Of a stretch of DNA of 64,000 nucleotides, positions 27,860-36,254 are shown piece after piece; within the stretch, counting starts at the first letter, position 1, and each line of letters starts with the position of its first letter. The DNA comes from an uncultured Pelagibacteraceae bacterium (GTDB lineage: Bacteria; Pseudomonadota; Alphaproteobacteria; Pelagibacterales; Pelagibacteraceae): assembly GCA_902566365.1 (NCBI GenBank), contig CACFIH010000003.1, positions 62,001-126,000 of the forward strand, read 5' to 3'. Position numbers and translations under genes: made by a program. Below the pieces are notes generated by a model. That model made no database searches, had not been told where the DNA came from, and saw nothing but the letters and a program-made list of their open reading frames with translations.

Positions 27860-29226
27860 GAAAAAATTTAGATGTAATTGCTGCATACAGTATAATGATG
27901 GGGTTAATTATACTTGTTGGTATATTCCAGTCTTGGAACATTGCTCTTTCAATATTTAATCTTTGTCTTATTTCAGCAGTGATGACAATGGGTGCTAATA
28001 TTCAATGGGGTTATGCTGGTCTTATTAACTTTGGGATAATGGGTTTTACAGCTTTAGGTGGTTTGGCAGTTGTCTTAATTTCAGTAGATCCAGTTCAAGA
28101 AGCTTGGAGTGCAGGTGGATCTAATATTCTATTTAGTCTTGTTCTAATAATAGCAATGGTATTGGCTGTAAGATACATATTAAAAAATTATAAGAAATCG
28201 AATAATAGAACTTACATTGTAGCTGCCATTATAATTTTAGGAATAATTATCATAAGATTTATTTCAGAGCCCGGAATTGAGGCAATTGAAGATGTAGAGC
28301 CAGCAAAAACTGGTTTTCTTGGTGGATTAGGTCTTCCAATTATTTTTTCTTGGGTTGTTGGAGCCTTTTTTGCAGGTGGATTAGCTTTTGTTATAGGAAA
28401 AGTAGCCTTAGGATTAAGAGCTGATTATTTAGCTATAGCAACTTTGCTGATATCAGAGATTGTTATCGCAATTATAAAACATGAGGATTGGTTAACAAGA
28501 GGTGTAAAAAATGTAATTGGACTTAAAAGACCTGCGCCCTATGAGGTGAATTTACAACAAACAGATTGGTTTATAAATTTAGTTGAAATATTTAACTCTG
28601 GTAAATTGAGTTTAATTTCTGATTTAGCTGAAAGACAAGCGGCTTTAAATCAACTTGTAATCGAGGGATCATCAGTTTTTGTAAAACTTTGTTACTCTGG
28701 ATTATTTTTAGTTGTAGTAATTATTTTATTAATCTTAACTCAAAAGGCTCTTTACTCTCCTTGGGGAAGAATGATGAGAGCAATTAGGGATAATGAAGAA
28801 GCAGCTAATGCAATGGGTAAAAATGTAGTTAAACAACACTTATTAATTTTTGTTTTAGGTTCAGCCATTGTTGGTATTGCAGGCGCAATGTTAGTTACAC
28901 AAGATGGGTTATTTACACCAGGGAGTTATAGACCTTTGAGATATACTTTTTTGATTTGGGTAATGGTTATTATCGGTGGAAGCGGAAATAACTTCGGTGC
29001 AATTCTTGGAGGTTTTGTTGTTTGGTTCTTATGGATTGAGGCGGCACCGATTGGTCTTTACTTGATCAATTTAACTACTGCCGGACTAGATGATACACAC
29101 TTTTTAAAAGTACACTTAATCGAAAGTGTTCCATATTTTAGATTTTTAATGATGGGAGTAGGTCTTTTGATAATAATGAGATATAGACCAAAAGGTATAC
29201 TTCCTGAAAAAATAGAAATAAAATAA
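27856..29226 (+). CDS. livM: Liv-type ABC transporter permease LivM (system 2)
   Basis: Large second permease, 456 aa. LivM features are NIQWGYAGLINFGIMGFTAL, KVALGLRADYLAIATLL, the coupling loop MMRAIRDNEEAANAMGKNV and a C-terminal RYRPKGILPE. It starts at GTG within GTGA, overlapping the livH stop. A variable insertion (about residues 95-150, two extra hydrophobic stretches) and a long loop near 220-270 explain the size relative to system 1. A 23-codon open frame and a bidirectional-looking terminator follow; the matching binding protein is convergent beyond it. Confidence 0.93.
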   Translation: MRKNLDVIAAYSIMMGLIILVGIFQSWNIALSIFNLCLISAVMTMGANIQWGYAGLINFGIMGFTALGGLAVVLISVDPVQEAWSAGGSNILFSLVLIIAMVLAVRYILKNYKKSNNRTYIVAAIIILGIIIIRFISEPGIEAIEDVEPAKTGFLGGLGLPIIFSWVVGAFFAGGLAFVIGKVALGLRADYLAIATLLISEIVIAIIKHEDWLTRGVKNVIGLKRPAPYEVNLQQTDWFINLVEIFNSGKLSLISDLAERQAALNQLVIEGSSVFVKLCYSGLFLVVVIILLILTQKALYSPWGRMMRAIRDNEEAANAMGKNVVKQHLLIFVLGSAIVGIAGAMLVTQDGLFTPGSYRPLRYTFLIWVMVIIGGSGNNFGAILGGFVVWFLWIEAAPIGLYLINLTTAGLDDTHFLKVHLIESVPYFRFLMMGVGLLIIMRYRPKGILPEKIEIK

Positions 29227-29230
29227 AATT

Positions 29231-29302
29231 ATGAAATATATTATTACAGGTGCTGCTATTGCTTGGGCCTTATATATGGCAGATAAATATTTATTCTTTT
29301 AA
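29231..29302 (+). CDS. Possible 23-aa hydrophobic small protein
   Basis: An ATG 4 bases after the livM stop opens a frame MKYIITGAAIAWALYMADKYLF(F), ending just before the terminator. It would be a single short membrane helix with aromatic ends. It is too short for the ORF track, and no ribosome binding site stronger than the livM tail is visible. Either a real membrane microprotein associated with the permease or a chance frame; sequence alone cannot decide. Confidence 0.3.
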   Translation: MKYIITGAAIAWALYMADKYLFF

Positions 29303-29335
29303 AAAAAACCCCCAACAAATTAATGCCGGGGGTTT
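29301..29335 (-). terminator. Intrinsic terminator for the minus-strand binding-protein gene
   Basis: An 8-bp stem AAACCCCC/GGGGGTTT (29306-29313, 29328-29335) with a 14-base loop. Read on the minus strand it ends in T8 and lies 17 bases past the binding-protein stop. On the plus strand only TTT follows the stem, so termination of the livM transcript would be weaker. It separates convergent genes. Confidence 0.85.
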
Positions 29336-29352
29336 GAATTTTAAGAAAAAAA

Positions 29353-30537
29353 TTATCTTTGTTTCTTAGTTTTGAATTTTCCACCTTTAACTTCTTGTTC
29401 TAAGAAAGAACCTTCAGCTTCACCAACGCTAGTAAAAGTAACTCCAGTTGCACCTTCGTAGTCAACTTTTTTACCTTTAGCTAATAAATCTAAACCTTTT
29501 TTAAGCTCACCTGGATAAATTTTTGTTCCAGGTCCATTAGCAACATCCATTACATTTTTTGCAATTGATGCTCTATCAGCTGAATTACCTGCTTGGATTG
29601 CTAAAACAATTAAAGCGGCCGCATCATAAGATTCACCTGTGTAAGGACCAGAGCTATCTATACCAGCAGCACTTGCTACTTTACCAAATACACCAGCACC
29701 TTTACCAGTTGAACCTGGCATTGAACCAAAAGATTTTTTCAAGTCTTTTCCAAATGTATCCACTAAAGACTGACCGATCATACCATCAGATAAAATAAAT
29801 TTATCAAATGCACCAGAATCTAAAGAAGCTTGGATAATTCCTTTACCACCTTGGTCTAGGTATCCAATAACAGCTACTGCATCACCACCTGCTGAAGCAA
29901 GAGTTGCTACCTCAGAAGAATAGTCTGCTTTTCCATCTTCGTGGGCAGTTACTGTAGTAACTTTAATACCATGAGCCTCAACAGCTGCTTTGTAAACATC
30001 TGCTAAACCTTTTCCATAGTCATTGTTTGTATAAGTGATTGCAACACTTTTAACTTTTCTATCTTTAGTAATATCAGCTAAAATTTGACCACCTCTAGCA
30101 TCAGAAGGAGCAGTCCTAAAGAAATATCCCTTATCATCTAAAGTAGTTAATCCTGGTGATGTTGCTGATGGCGATATCATTACTACACCATTTGGTACAG
30201 CAACATTCGAAGCTATTGCACCAGTTACACCTGAACAATCAGCACCCATAATTGCTACTACACCTTGTGAAATAACACCTTCAGCAGCTGCTGTTGCTGC
30301 TGCAGAGTCAACACATGTTGAGTCTGCTCTTATTACTGAAATTTTTTCTCCACCTAATAACGAACCGGAGTCAGAAGCTTCTTTAAACGCAAGCTCAGCT
30401 GAAGCAGCCATTGCAGGTGTAAGAGATTCAATAGGTCCAGTAAAACCTAAAATTATACCCATTTTAATTTCTGCAAAAACATTTGTTGTAAAAGTCGAAA
30501 CAATAATAAATGCAGCTACTAGTAATCTTTTCATCAT
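29353..30537 (-). CDS. Amino-acid ABC transporter substrate-binding protein (Liv-type, system 2)
   Basis: Periplasmic receptor, 394 aa, with a signal peptide (MKRLLVAAFIIVSTFTTNVFA, cleavage near VFA-EI). The type I fold motifs are MGIILGFTGPIESLTP, GVVAIMGADCSGVTGAIA, VVMISPSATSPGLT, AITYTNNDYGKGLADVY and PYTGESYDAAALI. It is convergent with livGFHM of system 2, which has no other receptor in reach, so it probably serves that permease. A GAGG ribosome binding site precedes tandem ATGs. The upstream spacer holds dyad elements that may control both this gene and eutA. Confidence 0.92.
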   Translation of the reverse strand: MMKRLLVAAFIIVSTFTTNVFAEIKMGIILGFTGPIESLTPAMAASAELAFKEASDSGSLLGGEKISVIRADSTCVDSAAATAAAEGVISQGVVAIMGADCSGVTGAIASNVAVPNGVVMISPSATSPGLTTLDDKGYFFRTAPSDARGGQILADITKDRKVKSVAITYTNNDYGKGLADVYKAAVEAHGIKVTTVTAHEDGKADYSSEVATLASAGGDAVAVIGYLDQGGKGIIQASLDSGAFDKFILSDGMIGQSLVDTFGKDLKKSFGSMPGSTGKGAGVFGKVASAAGIDSSGPYTGESYDAAALIVLAIQAGNSADRASIAKNVMDVANGPGTKIYPGELKKGLDLLAKGKKVDYEGATGVTFTSVGEAEGSFLEQEVKGGKFKTKKQR

Positions 30538-30547
30538 TTTCCTCTAT

Positions 30548-30614
30548 TTGTTAACAATTTATAAAAGAATAAATTAAATATAATTTGCAAAGATTTTCAA
30601 CAAGCAAATTATAT
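30548..30614. promoter_or_regulatory. Divergent control region with two dyads
   Basis: The 106-base spacer between the minus-strand binding protein and eutA contains the perfect palindrome TTGTTAACAA (30548-30557) and an 11-bp inverted repeat ATATAATTTGC/GCAAATTATAT (30578-30588, 30604-30614, loop 15). Each arm of the repeat contains TATAAT in its own strand, giving face-to-face -10 boxes, one directed at each gene. No clear -35 boxes are seen. Operator function is an inference. Confidence 0.45.
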
Positions 30615-30643
30615 CATTTTGTAGTAACTTTGATTAATAAATA

Positions 30644-31390
30644 ATGAAATCAAATAAAATAGAGCCAAAATTTGTCACAAAATTTAATCCTAGAATTGGT
30701 TTGATTGCTTTAGCGACTGATTTCATGATTGAAAAAGATTTTATTAAAATAATTAAAGATAAAGAGATAGATTTTTTTGTTAACAGAATTGAATGCTACA
30801 ATCCATTAACTAAAGAAAATTTAATAAAAATGTCAGAAGAGGTAACTAAGGTTACAAGTGATATTTTACCAAATGAGGAAATCGACTGTGTAGTTTATGG
30901 ATGTACCTCAGGAACAATAGCTGCTGGATTTGAGTTAATTGAAAAAAAAGTTAAAGCGGCAAAACCAAAAGCTGAATTAATAACACCTAGTTCAGCAACA
31001 ATTAAAGCATTAAAAAAATTAAATGTAAAAAAATTAGCCATCTTTACTCCTTATAGTAAAACATTAAATCAGGAGATTATGGATTTTTTTAGAAATGAAA
31101 AATTTGATGTCGTATCTAATTCATATTTAGATATTTCAGCTGACTATGATATTGGAAAAGTAGACCAGGATTTTTTATTTGAAACTCTATCTAAAATGGA
31201 AATTATTGATGCCGATGCTTTATTCATTTCATGTACGGCTTTACCTGTCCTTGATATATTAGAAAAATTAGAAAAAAAACTAAATAAACCTGTTTTATCA
31301 AGTAATCAAGCTTTGATATGGGACACTTTAGAAAAGATAGGCAAAAATAAAAATATTAAAGGTTTTGGAAAATTATTCTCAAATACTTGA
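30644..31390 (+). CDS. eutA: Asp/Glu racemase-superfamily protein, EutA/maleate isomerase type
   Basis: Proteins of this superfamily use two active-site cysteines. Both are visible: VVYGCTSGTIAAG (Cys about 88) and FISCTALPVLD (Cys about 197), separated as in EutA and maleate cis-trans isomerase. At 248 aa the length fits. EutA is encoded with ectoine-degradation genes and its exact reaction is not settled. Here it overlaps the DoeA-like start region by the track but ends 2 bases before the preferred ATG, and this adjacency favours EutA over maleate isomerase. Confidence 0.75.
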   Translation: MKSNKIEPKFVTKFNPRIGLIALATDFMIEKDFIKIIKDKEIDFFVNRIECYNPLTKENLIKMSEEVTKVTSDILPNEEIDCVVYGCTSGTIAAGFELIEKKVKAAKPKAELITPSSATIKALKKLNVKKLAIFTPYSKTLNQEIMDFFRNEKFDVVSNSYLDISADYDIGKVDQDFLFETLSKMEIIDADALFISCTALPVLDILEKLEKKLNKPVLSSNQALIWDTLEKIGKNKNIKGFGKLFSNT

Positions 31391-31392
31391 TC

Positions 31393-32562
31393 ATGTTTTT
31401 TAAAAAAGAAGAATATAAACAAAGACTCTTAAAAGTTCAAAAAATGATGCAAGAAAAAAGTATAGAACTTTTAATATCTCATGACACTAATAATATAAAT
31501 TATTTAACTGGTTATGACGCATGGTCTTTTTATTATGCACAATGTGCTATCGTTCATGTTGATGCAGATGAGCCAATATGTTTTATTAGAAAACAAGATG
31601 CTGGAGGTGCTTACATAAAATCATATGTTAAGAAAGAAAATATTATTGTTTATGATGAGCATTACATACATACTTGGCCGAAACATCCATACGACTATTT
31701 GGTAAAGATAATCAAAGATAAAAAGTGGGACAAACTTTCAATAGGTTTAGAAATGGATGCTCATTATTTTACGGCATTTTGTTATGAAAAAATTAAACAA
31801 GGTTTACCTAATGCAAAGATAAAAGACTCAGATAGGTTAGTTAATTGGGCAAGGTTAGTAAAATCTGATGCAGAAATAGCCTATATGAAATCTGCTGCAA
31901 AAATTTCTGAAATTGGAATGAAAATAGCTTACGATGTAATTAAACCAGGTGTCCGACAATGTGATGCTGTAGGTGAAATACAAAAAGCACTATTTTATGG
32001 AACTCCAGAATTCGGAGGTGAATATGCAAGTATTACAACATTATTACCAACTGGAAAAGGAACTTCTGCCTCACATCTAACAGCAACCGATAATAAATTT
32101 GTAGAAGGTGAAGCAACAATTATTGAACTTTCAGGAGTTTATAAAAGATACCATGCACCAATGGCTCGAACTGTTTTATTGGGAAAACCTGACCAATTAA
32201 AAATTGATACGATGAAAAAAACAATTGAAGCCTTACAGGCTGGTATTGATGCAACAAAACCTGGAAACACGGTTGATGATGTAGCACAAGCTTTTTGGAA
32301 AATTTTAGATAGATACGGAATAGAGAAAACATCTAGAACAGGTTATTCGATTGGGATTGGATATCCTCCTGATTGGGGTGAGCATACTTTGAATATTTAT
32401 AAGGGGGACATGACACTTTTAGAACCCAACATTTGTTTTCATATGATTGCAGTAATGCAATTCGGTGACTGGGGTGTAGAGGCCTCAGAAGCAGTTAGAG
32501 TAACTGATAAAGGAGCTGAATTATTTTGCAATATGTCTAAAGAACTTCACGTTAAAAGCTAA
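31393..32562 (+). CDS. doeA: Ectoine hydrolase-like M24 family protein (DoeA/EutD)
   Basis: DoeA opens the ectoine ring to N-acetyl-diaminobutyrate. The sequence follows DoeA closely: NYLTGYDAWSFYYAQ, ITTLLPTGKGTSASHL, RYHAPMARTVLLG and the signature GYSIGIGYPPDWGEHTLNI. The pita-bread fold lacks the usual metal ligands of aminopeptidases, as in creatinase and DoeA. The track start is TTG (31387); ATG at 31393 gives 389 aa and avoids the overlap with eutA. DoeB, DoeC, DoeD and an ectoine TRAP or Ehu importer are not next to it. A polyamine-type ABC importer follows instead. A related cyclic amide as substrate is possible. Confidence 0.82.
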   Translation: MFFKKEEYKQRLLKVQKMMQEKSIELLISHDTNNINYLTGYDAWSFYYAQCAIVHVDADEPICFIRKQDAGGAYIKSYVKKENIIVYDEHYIHTWPKHPYDYLVKIIKDKKWDKLSIGLEMDAHYFTAFCYEKIKQGLPNAKIKDSDRLVNWARLVKSDAEIAYMKSAAKISEIGMKIAYDVIKPGVRQCDAVGEIQKALFYGTPEFGGEYASITTLLPTGKGTSASHLTATDNKFVEGEATIIELSGVYKRYHAPMARTVLLGKPDQLKIDTMKKTIEALQAGIDATKPGNTVDDVAQAFWKILDRYGIEKTSRTGYSIGIGYPPDWGEHTLNIYKGDMTLLEPNICFHMIAVMQFGDWGVEASEAVRVTDKGAELFCNMSKELHVKS

Positions 32563-32613
32563 TTATTAAAGGTTGATATTTATTCTCACAAATGTTTTAA
32601 ATTCATTTAATTT

Positions 32614-33699
32614 ATGCCAGTAAATAAAGAATTCGTTAAATTTGATAAAGTTGATAAAAGCTATGATGGTAAAGTTTTAGTCGTCAAAGATCTTCAACTA
32701 AATATTGCAGAAGGTGAATTTATAACAATGTTAGGACCCTCTGGCTCTGGTAAAACAACTTGTTTAATGATGTTAGCTGGATTTGAAACTCCTACCAACG
32801 GTGAAATTTATTTAGATGGAAATGCTATTTCGAGTATTCCTCCTCATAAAAGAGGAATTGGAATGGTTTTTCAAAACTATGCTTTATTTCCACATATGAC
32901 TGTTTATGAAAATTTAGCATTCCCATTAAGAGTAAGAAAAATTCCAAAGGATGAAGCTGATAAAAAAATTGATAAAGCATTATCAATGGTATCACTTCAA
33001 GGTTTTGCAGCAAGGATGCCAGGACAATTGTCTGGAGGACAACAACAAAGGGTAGCGGTAGCAAGATCTTTGGTGTTTGACCCACAACTAGTTTTAATGG
33101 ATGAGCCTTTAGGAGCTTTAGATAAAAATTTAAGGGAGAGTATGCAATACGAAATTAAACATATTCATGAAAGTATTGGAGTAACTGTAGTTTATGTAAC
33201 TCATGACCAAAGTGAAGCTTTAACAATGTCAAATCGTATTGCAGTATTTAATGATGGTAAAGTTCAACAACTTTCAAGTCCAGATGAATTATATGAGAAA
33301 CCAGTTAATTCATTTGTTGCAGAATTTATCGGAGAGAACAATACATTTAATGGTGAAGTTTCAGATATTTCAGGTGAAAAATGTAAAGTTAAACTTGCAA
33401 ATGCTGAAATAATTGCAAATCCAATATCTGTTAAGTCTAAAGGGGATAGAACTAAAGTTTCATTAAGACCAGAAAGAGCGTTAATCAATCCAAAAGATAA
33501 AATGGATAATATTCATAATGGTAAAATTGAAGAAGTTATTTATCATGGAGATCATACTAGGGTACGAATAAATTTATTAGGCAATCCAGAATTTATATTA
33601 AAAGTTCCAAATAGCTCTGCCAACTTAGATATTAAGCTCGGCAATGAAATTAAAATTGGGTGGAACAGTCAAGACGCGAGAGCTTTAGACCCAAAATAA
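32614..33699 (+). CDS. potA: Polyamine-type ABC transporter ATP-binding protein
   Basis: ATPase of a PotABCD-type importer, 361 aa. Walker A GPSGSGKTT near residue 40, Q-loop VFQNYALFPHMTVYENLAFP, signature LSGGQQQRVAVA, Walker B VLMDEPLGALDK and H-loop YVTHDQSEA are complete, and a C-terminal TOBE domain (about 290-355, KVSLRPERALI then GKIEEVIYHGDHTRV) is present. It begins 51 bases after doeA. The next gene, the binding protein, has its own strong promoter, so potA may be read from the eutA-doeA transcript. Confidence 0.94.
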   Translation: MPVNKEFVKFDKVDKSYDGKVLVVKDLQLNIAEGEFITMLGPSGSGKTTCLMMLAGFETPTNGEIYLDGNAISSIPPHKRGIGMVFQNYALFPHMTVYENLAFPLRVRKIPKDEADKKIDKALSMVSLQGFAARMPGQLSGGQQQRVAVARSLVFDPQLVLMDEPLGALDKNLRESMQYEIKHIHESIGVTVVYVTHDQSEALTMSNRIAVFNDGKVQQLSSPDELYEKPVNSFVAEFIGENNTFNGEVSDISGEKCKVKLANAEIIANPISVKSKGDRTKVSLRPERALINPKDKMDNIHNGKIEEVIYHGDHTRVRINLLGNPEFILKVPNSSANLDIKLGNEIKIGWNSQDARALDPK

Positions 33700-33738
33700 A
33701 CATCCTAAAATCACTATAGAATAAGATAAAAACGCCTG

Positions 33739-33767
33739 TTGACTCTCACAGCTGAAGTTGTTTTAAT
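33739..33767 (+). promoter_or_regulatory. Strong sigma70-like promoter of the binding-protein gene potD
   Basis: TTGACT (33739-33744) and TTTAAT (33762-33767) are separated by exactly 17 bases. Transcription would start about 24 bases before the ATG at 33798, and a strong GGAGG ribosome binding site lies at 33789-33793. It is the best consensus promoter I see in the window, fitting a highly expressed periplasmic receptor. Confidence 0.6.
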
Positions 33768-33797
33768 TAGTTTTTTAAACGTTTAAACGGAGGAAAA

Positions 33798-34925
33798 ATG
33801 AAAAAACTAAGTAAAATATTACTAGCTATTTCTTTTGTACTTTCACTAACTACTTCAGCATTTGCAACAACAGTAACTGCAGTGTCTTGGGGTGGGGCTT
33901 ATACTGAGTCTCAAAAGTTAGGTTATGGTGATCCTACTGCTAAAAAACTAGGCATTAACATTGCTTGGGTTGATTATTCAGGTGGTTTATCAGAAATTAA
34001 AGCACAAAAAGAAGCTGGAAAAATCACGTGGGATATAATCGACGTGTTTGCAATGGATACTATTACTGGATGTGATGAAGGATTATTTGTTGAATTTGAT
34101 TTCGACAAAGATTTCCCACCAGCTCCAGATGGAACTCCAGCAAGTAAAGATTTCTTTACTGCCATGCCAAGTAAATGTGCTGTAGGAAATATTTTATATT
34201 CTTGGAACTATGCTTATAACACTGAAAACGTTAAAGGTACTCCAAAGACTATCAAAGATTTCTTTAACACAAAGAAATTCCCTGGAAAAAGAGCTATCTA
34301 CAAAAGCGCTTTAACTAATTTAGAGATCGCTTTAGCTGCAGATGGTATCAAGCCAGGTAAAGGCGGAGCAAAAATCTACAAAGCTTTAGAAACAGAAAAA
34401 GGTGTTGAAAGAGCAATGAATAAGATCAAAGAACTTTGCACAGACCCTAACGGTGGATGTGTATTTTGGTCTGCAGGTGCTCAACCACCAGAACTGTTAG
34501 TATCAGGTGAAGTAGTAATGGCTACTGGTTGGAATGGTAGATTCTTCAATGCAGAAATTGGAGAAGGTGCACCAATCAAACAAGTTTGGGATGGCCAAGG
34601 TCTTGACTACGAATATTTTGTACAAGTTAAAGGCGGACCAAACGATGCTAATGGTATGGCTAAAAAAGCTTTAGCTATGATGACTAGCACAGAGATGTTA
34701 GCAGGAAGTGCGAAATACATCGCTTACGCTCCTTGGAGAAAATCTTCTATAGGAATTATGGAAGCAGGGGAGCCTTGGTATAAAGATGGTAAGACTAACA
34801 TGGTACCACAAATGCCAACTGCACCAGCTAACACTAAAAACTACTTCCTAGTAGATCCAATTTTTTGGGCTGATAACGGAACAGAGCTTGGTGAAAAATG
34901 GGAAGCTATGAAAGCTGGTCTATAA
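33798..34925 (+). CDS. potD: Polyamine-type ABC transporter periplasmic binding protein
   Basis: A type II solute-binding protein of the PotD/PotF class, 375 aa, with a signal peptide (MKKLSKILLAISFVLSLTTS, cleavage near AFA-TT). Motifs include AVSWGGAYTESQKLGYGDP, WDIIDVFAMDTITGCDEG, NILYSWNYAYNTENVKGTP and EVVMATGWNGRFFNAE. Family members bind putrescine, spermidine or other cationic and zwitterionic amines; the ligand here is unknown. The neighbours (ureohydrolase, aldehyde dehydrogenase, eutA-doeA) suggest an amine that is catabolised. It has its own promoter and is followed by a strong terminator. Confidence 0.9.
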   Translation: MKKLSKILLAISFVLSLTTSAFATTVTAVSWGGAYTESQKLGYGDPTAKKLGINIAWVDYSGGLSEIKAQKEAGKITWDIIDVFAMDTITGCDEGLFVEFDFDKDFPPAPDGTPASKDFFTAMPSKCAVGNILYSWNYAYNTENVKGTPKTIKDFFNTKKFPGKRAIYKSALTNLEIALAADGIKPGKGGAKIYKALETEKGVERAMNKIKELCTDPNGGCVFWSAGAQPPELLVSGEVVMATGWNGRFFNAEIGEGAPIKQVWDGQGLDYEYFVQVKGGPNDANGMAKKALAMMTSTEMLAGSAKYIAYAPWRKSSIGIMEAGEPWYKDGKTNMVPQMPTAPANTKNYFLVDPIFWADNGTELGEKWEAMKAGL

Positions 34926-34962
34926 TTTAAGTTTTATTAAACTTAATTATATATTATAATTT

Positions 34963-34991
34963 AAGGGCGGTTATTTATAACCGCCCTTTTT
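34963..34991 (+). terminator. Intrinsic terminator between potD and potB
   Basis: Stem AAGGGCGGTTAT/ATAACCGCCCTT (34963-34974, 34977-34988); the two innermost pairs probably open to form the loop. A T5 tract (34987-34991) follows. It lies 37 bases after the potD stop and 4 bases before the potB ATG, which would lower permease expression relative to the receptor. Confidence 0.9.
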
Positions 34992-34995
34992 ATTT

Positions 34996-36249
34996 ATGAG
35001 CTCAGAAACAAAACAGATTTTAACTACAGACGGAATACCTTTAGAGGTAAGTCTTAAAAAAGCAGAGAGAAAAAATAAGATTAAAGCCTTCCTATTAGTC
35101 GCTCCTTTATTATTTTTTTTAATCATTACTTATGTATTTCCAATAGGTGACATGTTGTTCAGAAGTATTGATGATAAAATGGTTACACAAATGCTTCCAA
35201 AAACTTTTAAAGCAATGGAAAACTGGGACGGTCAAGAATTACCTGAAGAAGAAGTTTTTGCTGCTTTTCATGAAGATTTTATAAAATTAGTTGAAGATAA
35301 ACGAGAAGGAAAATTATCTACTCAATTAAATTACACTAAAAATGGATTTAAAAGTATTATCAAAAAGTTAAGAAGAAAATCAAAATCATTTGAAGAAGGA
35401 AATTACAAAGAACAAATAATGTCAGTACATAAAAGATGGGCTGATGTTGAGTACTGGAGGGCAATTAAAAGAAGAGCCCCTGAATTTACAAGTCAAAAAT
35501 ATCTAAAAGGTATGGATATGTATGTAAATGAGGAGGGGAAAATAGTAAGCGTTGAAGAAGATAGACGAATTCATAGAGTGTTATGGCTAAGAACTTTAGA
35601 GATTGCATTTTTTGTAACAGTCTTTTGTTTCTTAATGGCTTACCCAATAGCTCATCTGTTAGCGACTTTACCTATGAAGTATAGTAATTTATTAATGATC
35701 TGCGTACTGTTACCCTTTTGGACTTCATTACTTGTTAGAACTGCTAGTTGGATGATTTTGTTGCAACAGCAAGGGATTGTAAATGATTTTTTCGTTGGAA
35801 TAGGTTTAGTAGCAGACGACAATAGACCTGAGATGATGTACAACAAGACTGGAAGTTATGTTGCAATGACTCAAATATTGCTACCATTTATGGTCTTACC
35901 TCTGTACAGCGTGATGAAGACAATATCTCCTAGTTTAATGAGAGCTGGAAAATCATTAGGTGGCACGCCATTTGTAGCATTTTGGAAAGTTTATTTTCCA
36001 TTAACAATACCTGGAATAGGTGCAGGTTGTTTATTAGTATTTATTTTAGCAATTGGTTATTACATTACCCCAGCTCTAGTTGGTGGTGCATCAGGTACTT
36101 TAATTAGTAATCAGATTGCTTTCCACATGAAAAGCACATTAGATTGGAGTTTTGCATCAGCAATGGGATTAATGTTGTTGAGTGGAGTGTTAGTCATTTA
36201 TTGGCTTTATAACAAAATAGTTGGAATAGATAATATTAAATTAGGATAA
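34996..36249 (+). CDS. potB: Polyamine-type ABC transporter permease PotB with long periplasmic insertion
   Basis: First permease subunit. One membrane helix (about 30-50) is followed by a largely hydrophilic insertion of about 140 residues (roughly 60-200), then five helices with the coupling loop PSLMRAGKSLGGTPFVAFWK. E. coli PotB is about 275 aa; this one is 417 aa, and the surplus is the insertion, a form I recall in many alphaproteobacterial relatives. The ATG is 4 bases from the preceding terminator, leaving no ordinary ribosome binding site except the GGGCGG of the hairpin. It ends 5 bases before potC. Confidence 0.9.
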   Translation: MSSETKQILTTDGIPLEVSLKKAERKNKIKAFLLVAPLLFFLIITYVFPIGDMLFRSIDDKMVTQMLPKTFKAMENWDGQELPEEEVFAAFHEDFIKLVEDKREGKLSTQLNYTKNGFKSIIKKLRRKSKSFEEGNYKEQIMSVHKRWADVEYWRAIKRRAPEFTSQKYLKGMDMYVNEEGKIVSVEEDRRIHRVLWLRTLEIAFFVTVFCFLMAYPIAHLLATLPMKYSNLLMICVLLPFWTSLLVRTASWMILLQQQGIVNDFFVGIGLVADDNRPEMMYNKTGSYVAMTQILLPFMVLPLYSVMKTISPSLMRAGKSLGGTPFVAFWKVYFPLTIPGIGAGCLLVFILAIGYYITPALVGGASGTLISNQIAFHMKSTLDWSFASAMGLMLLSGVLVIYWLYNKIVGIDNIKLG

Positions 36250-36254
36250 TTAAG

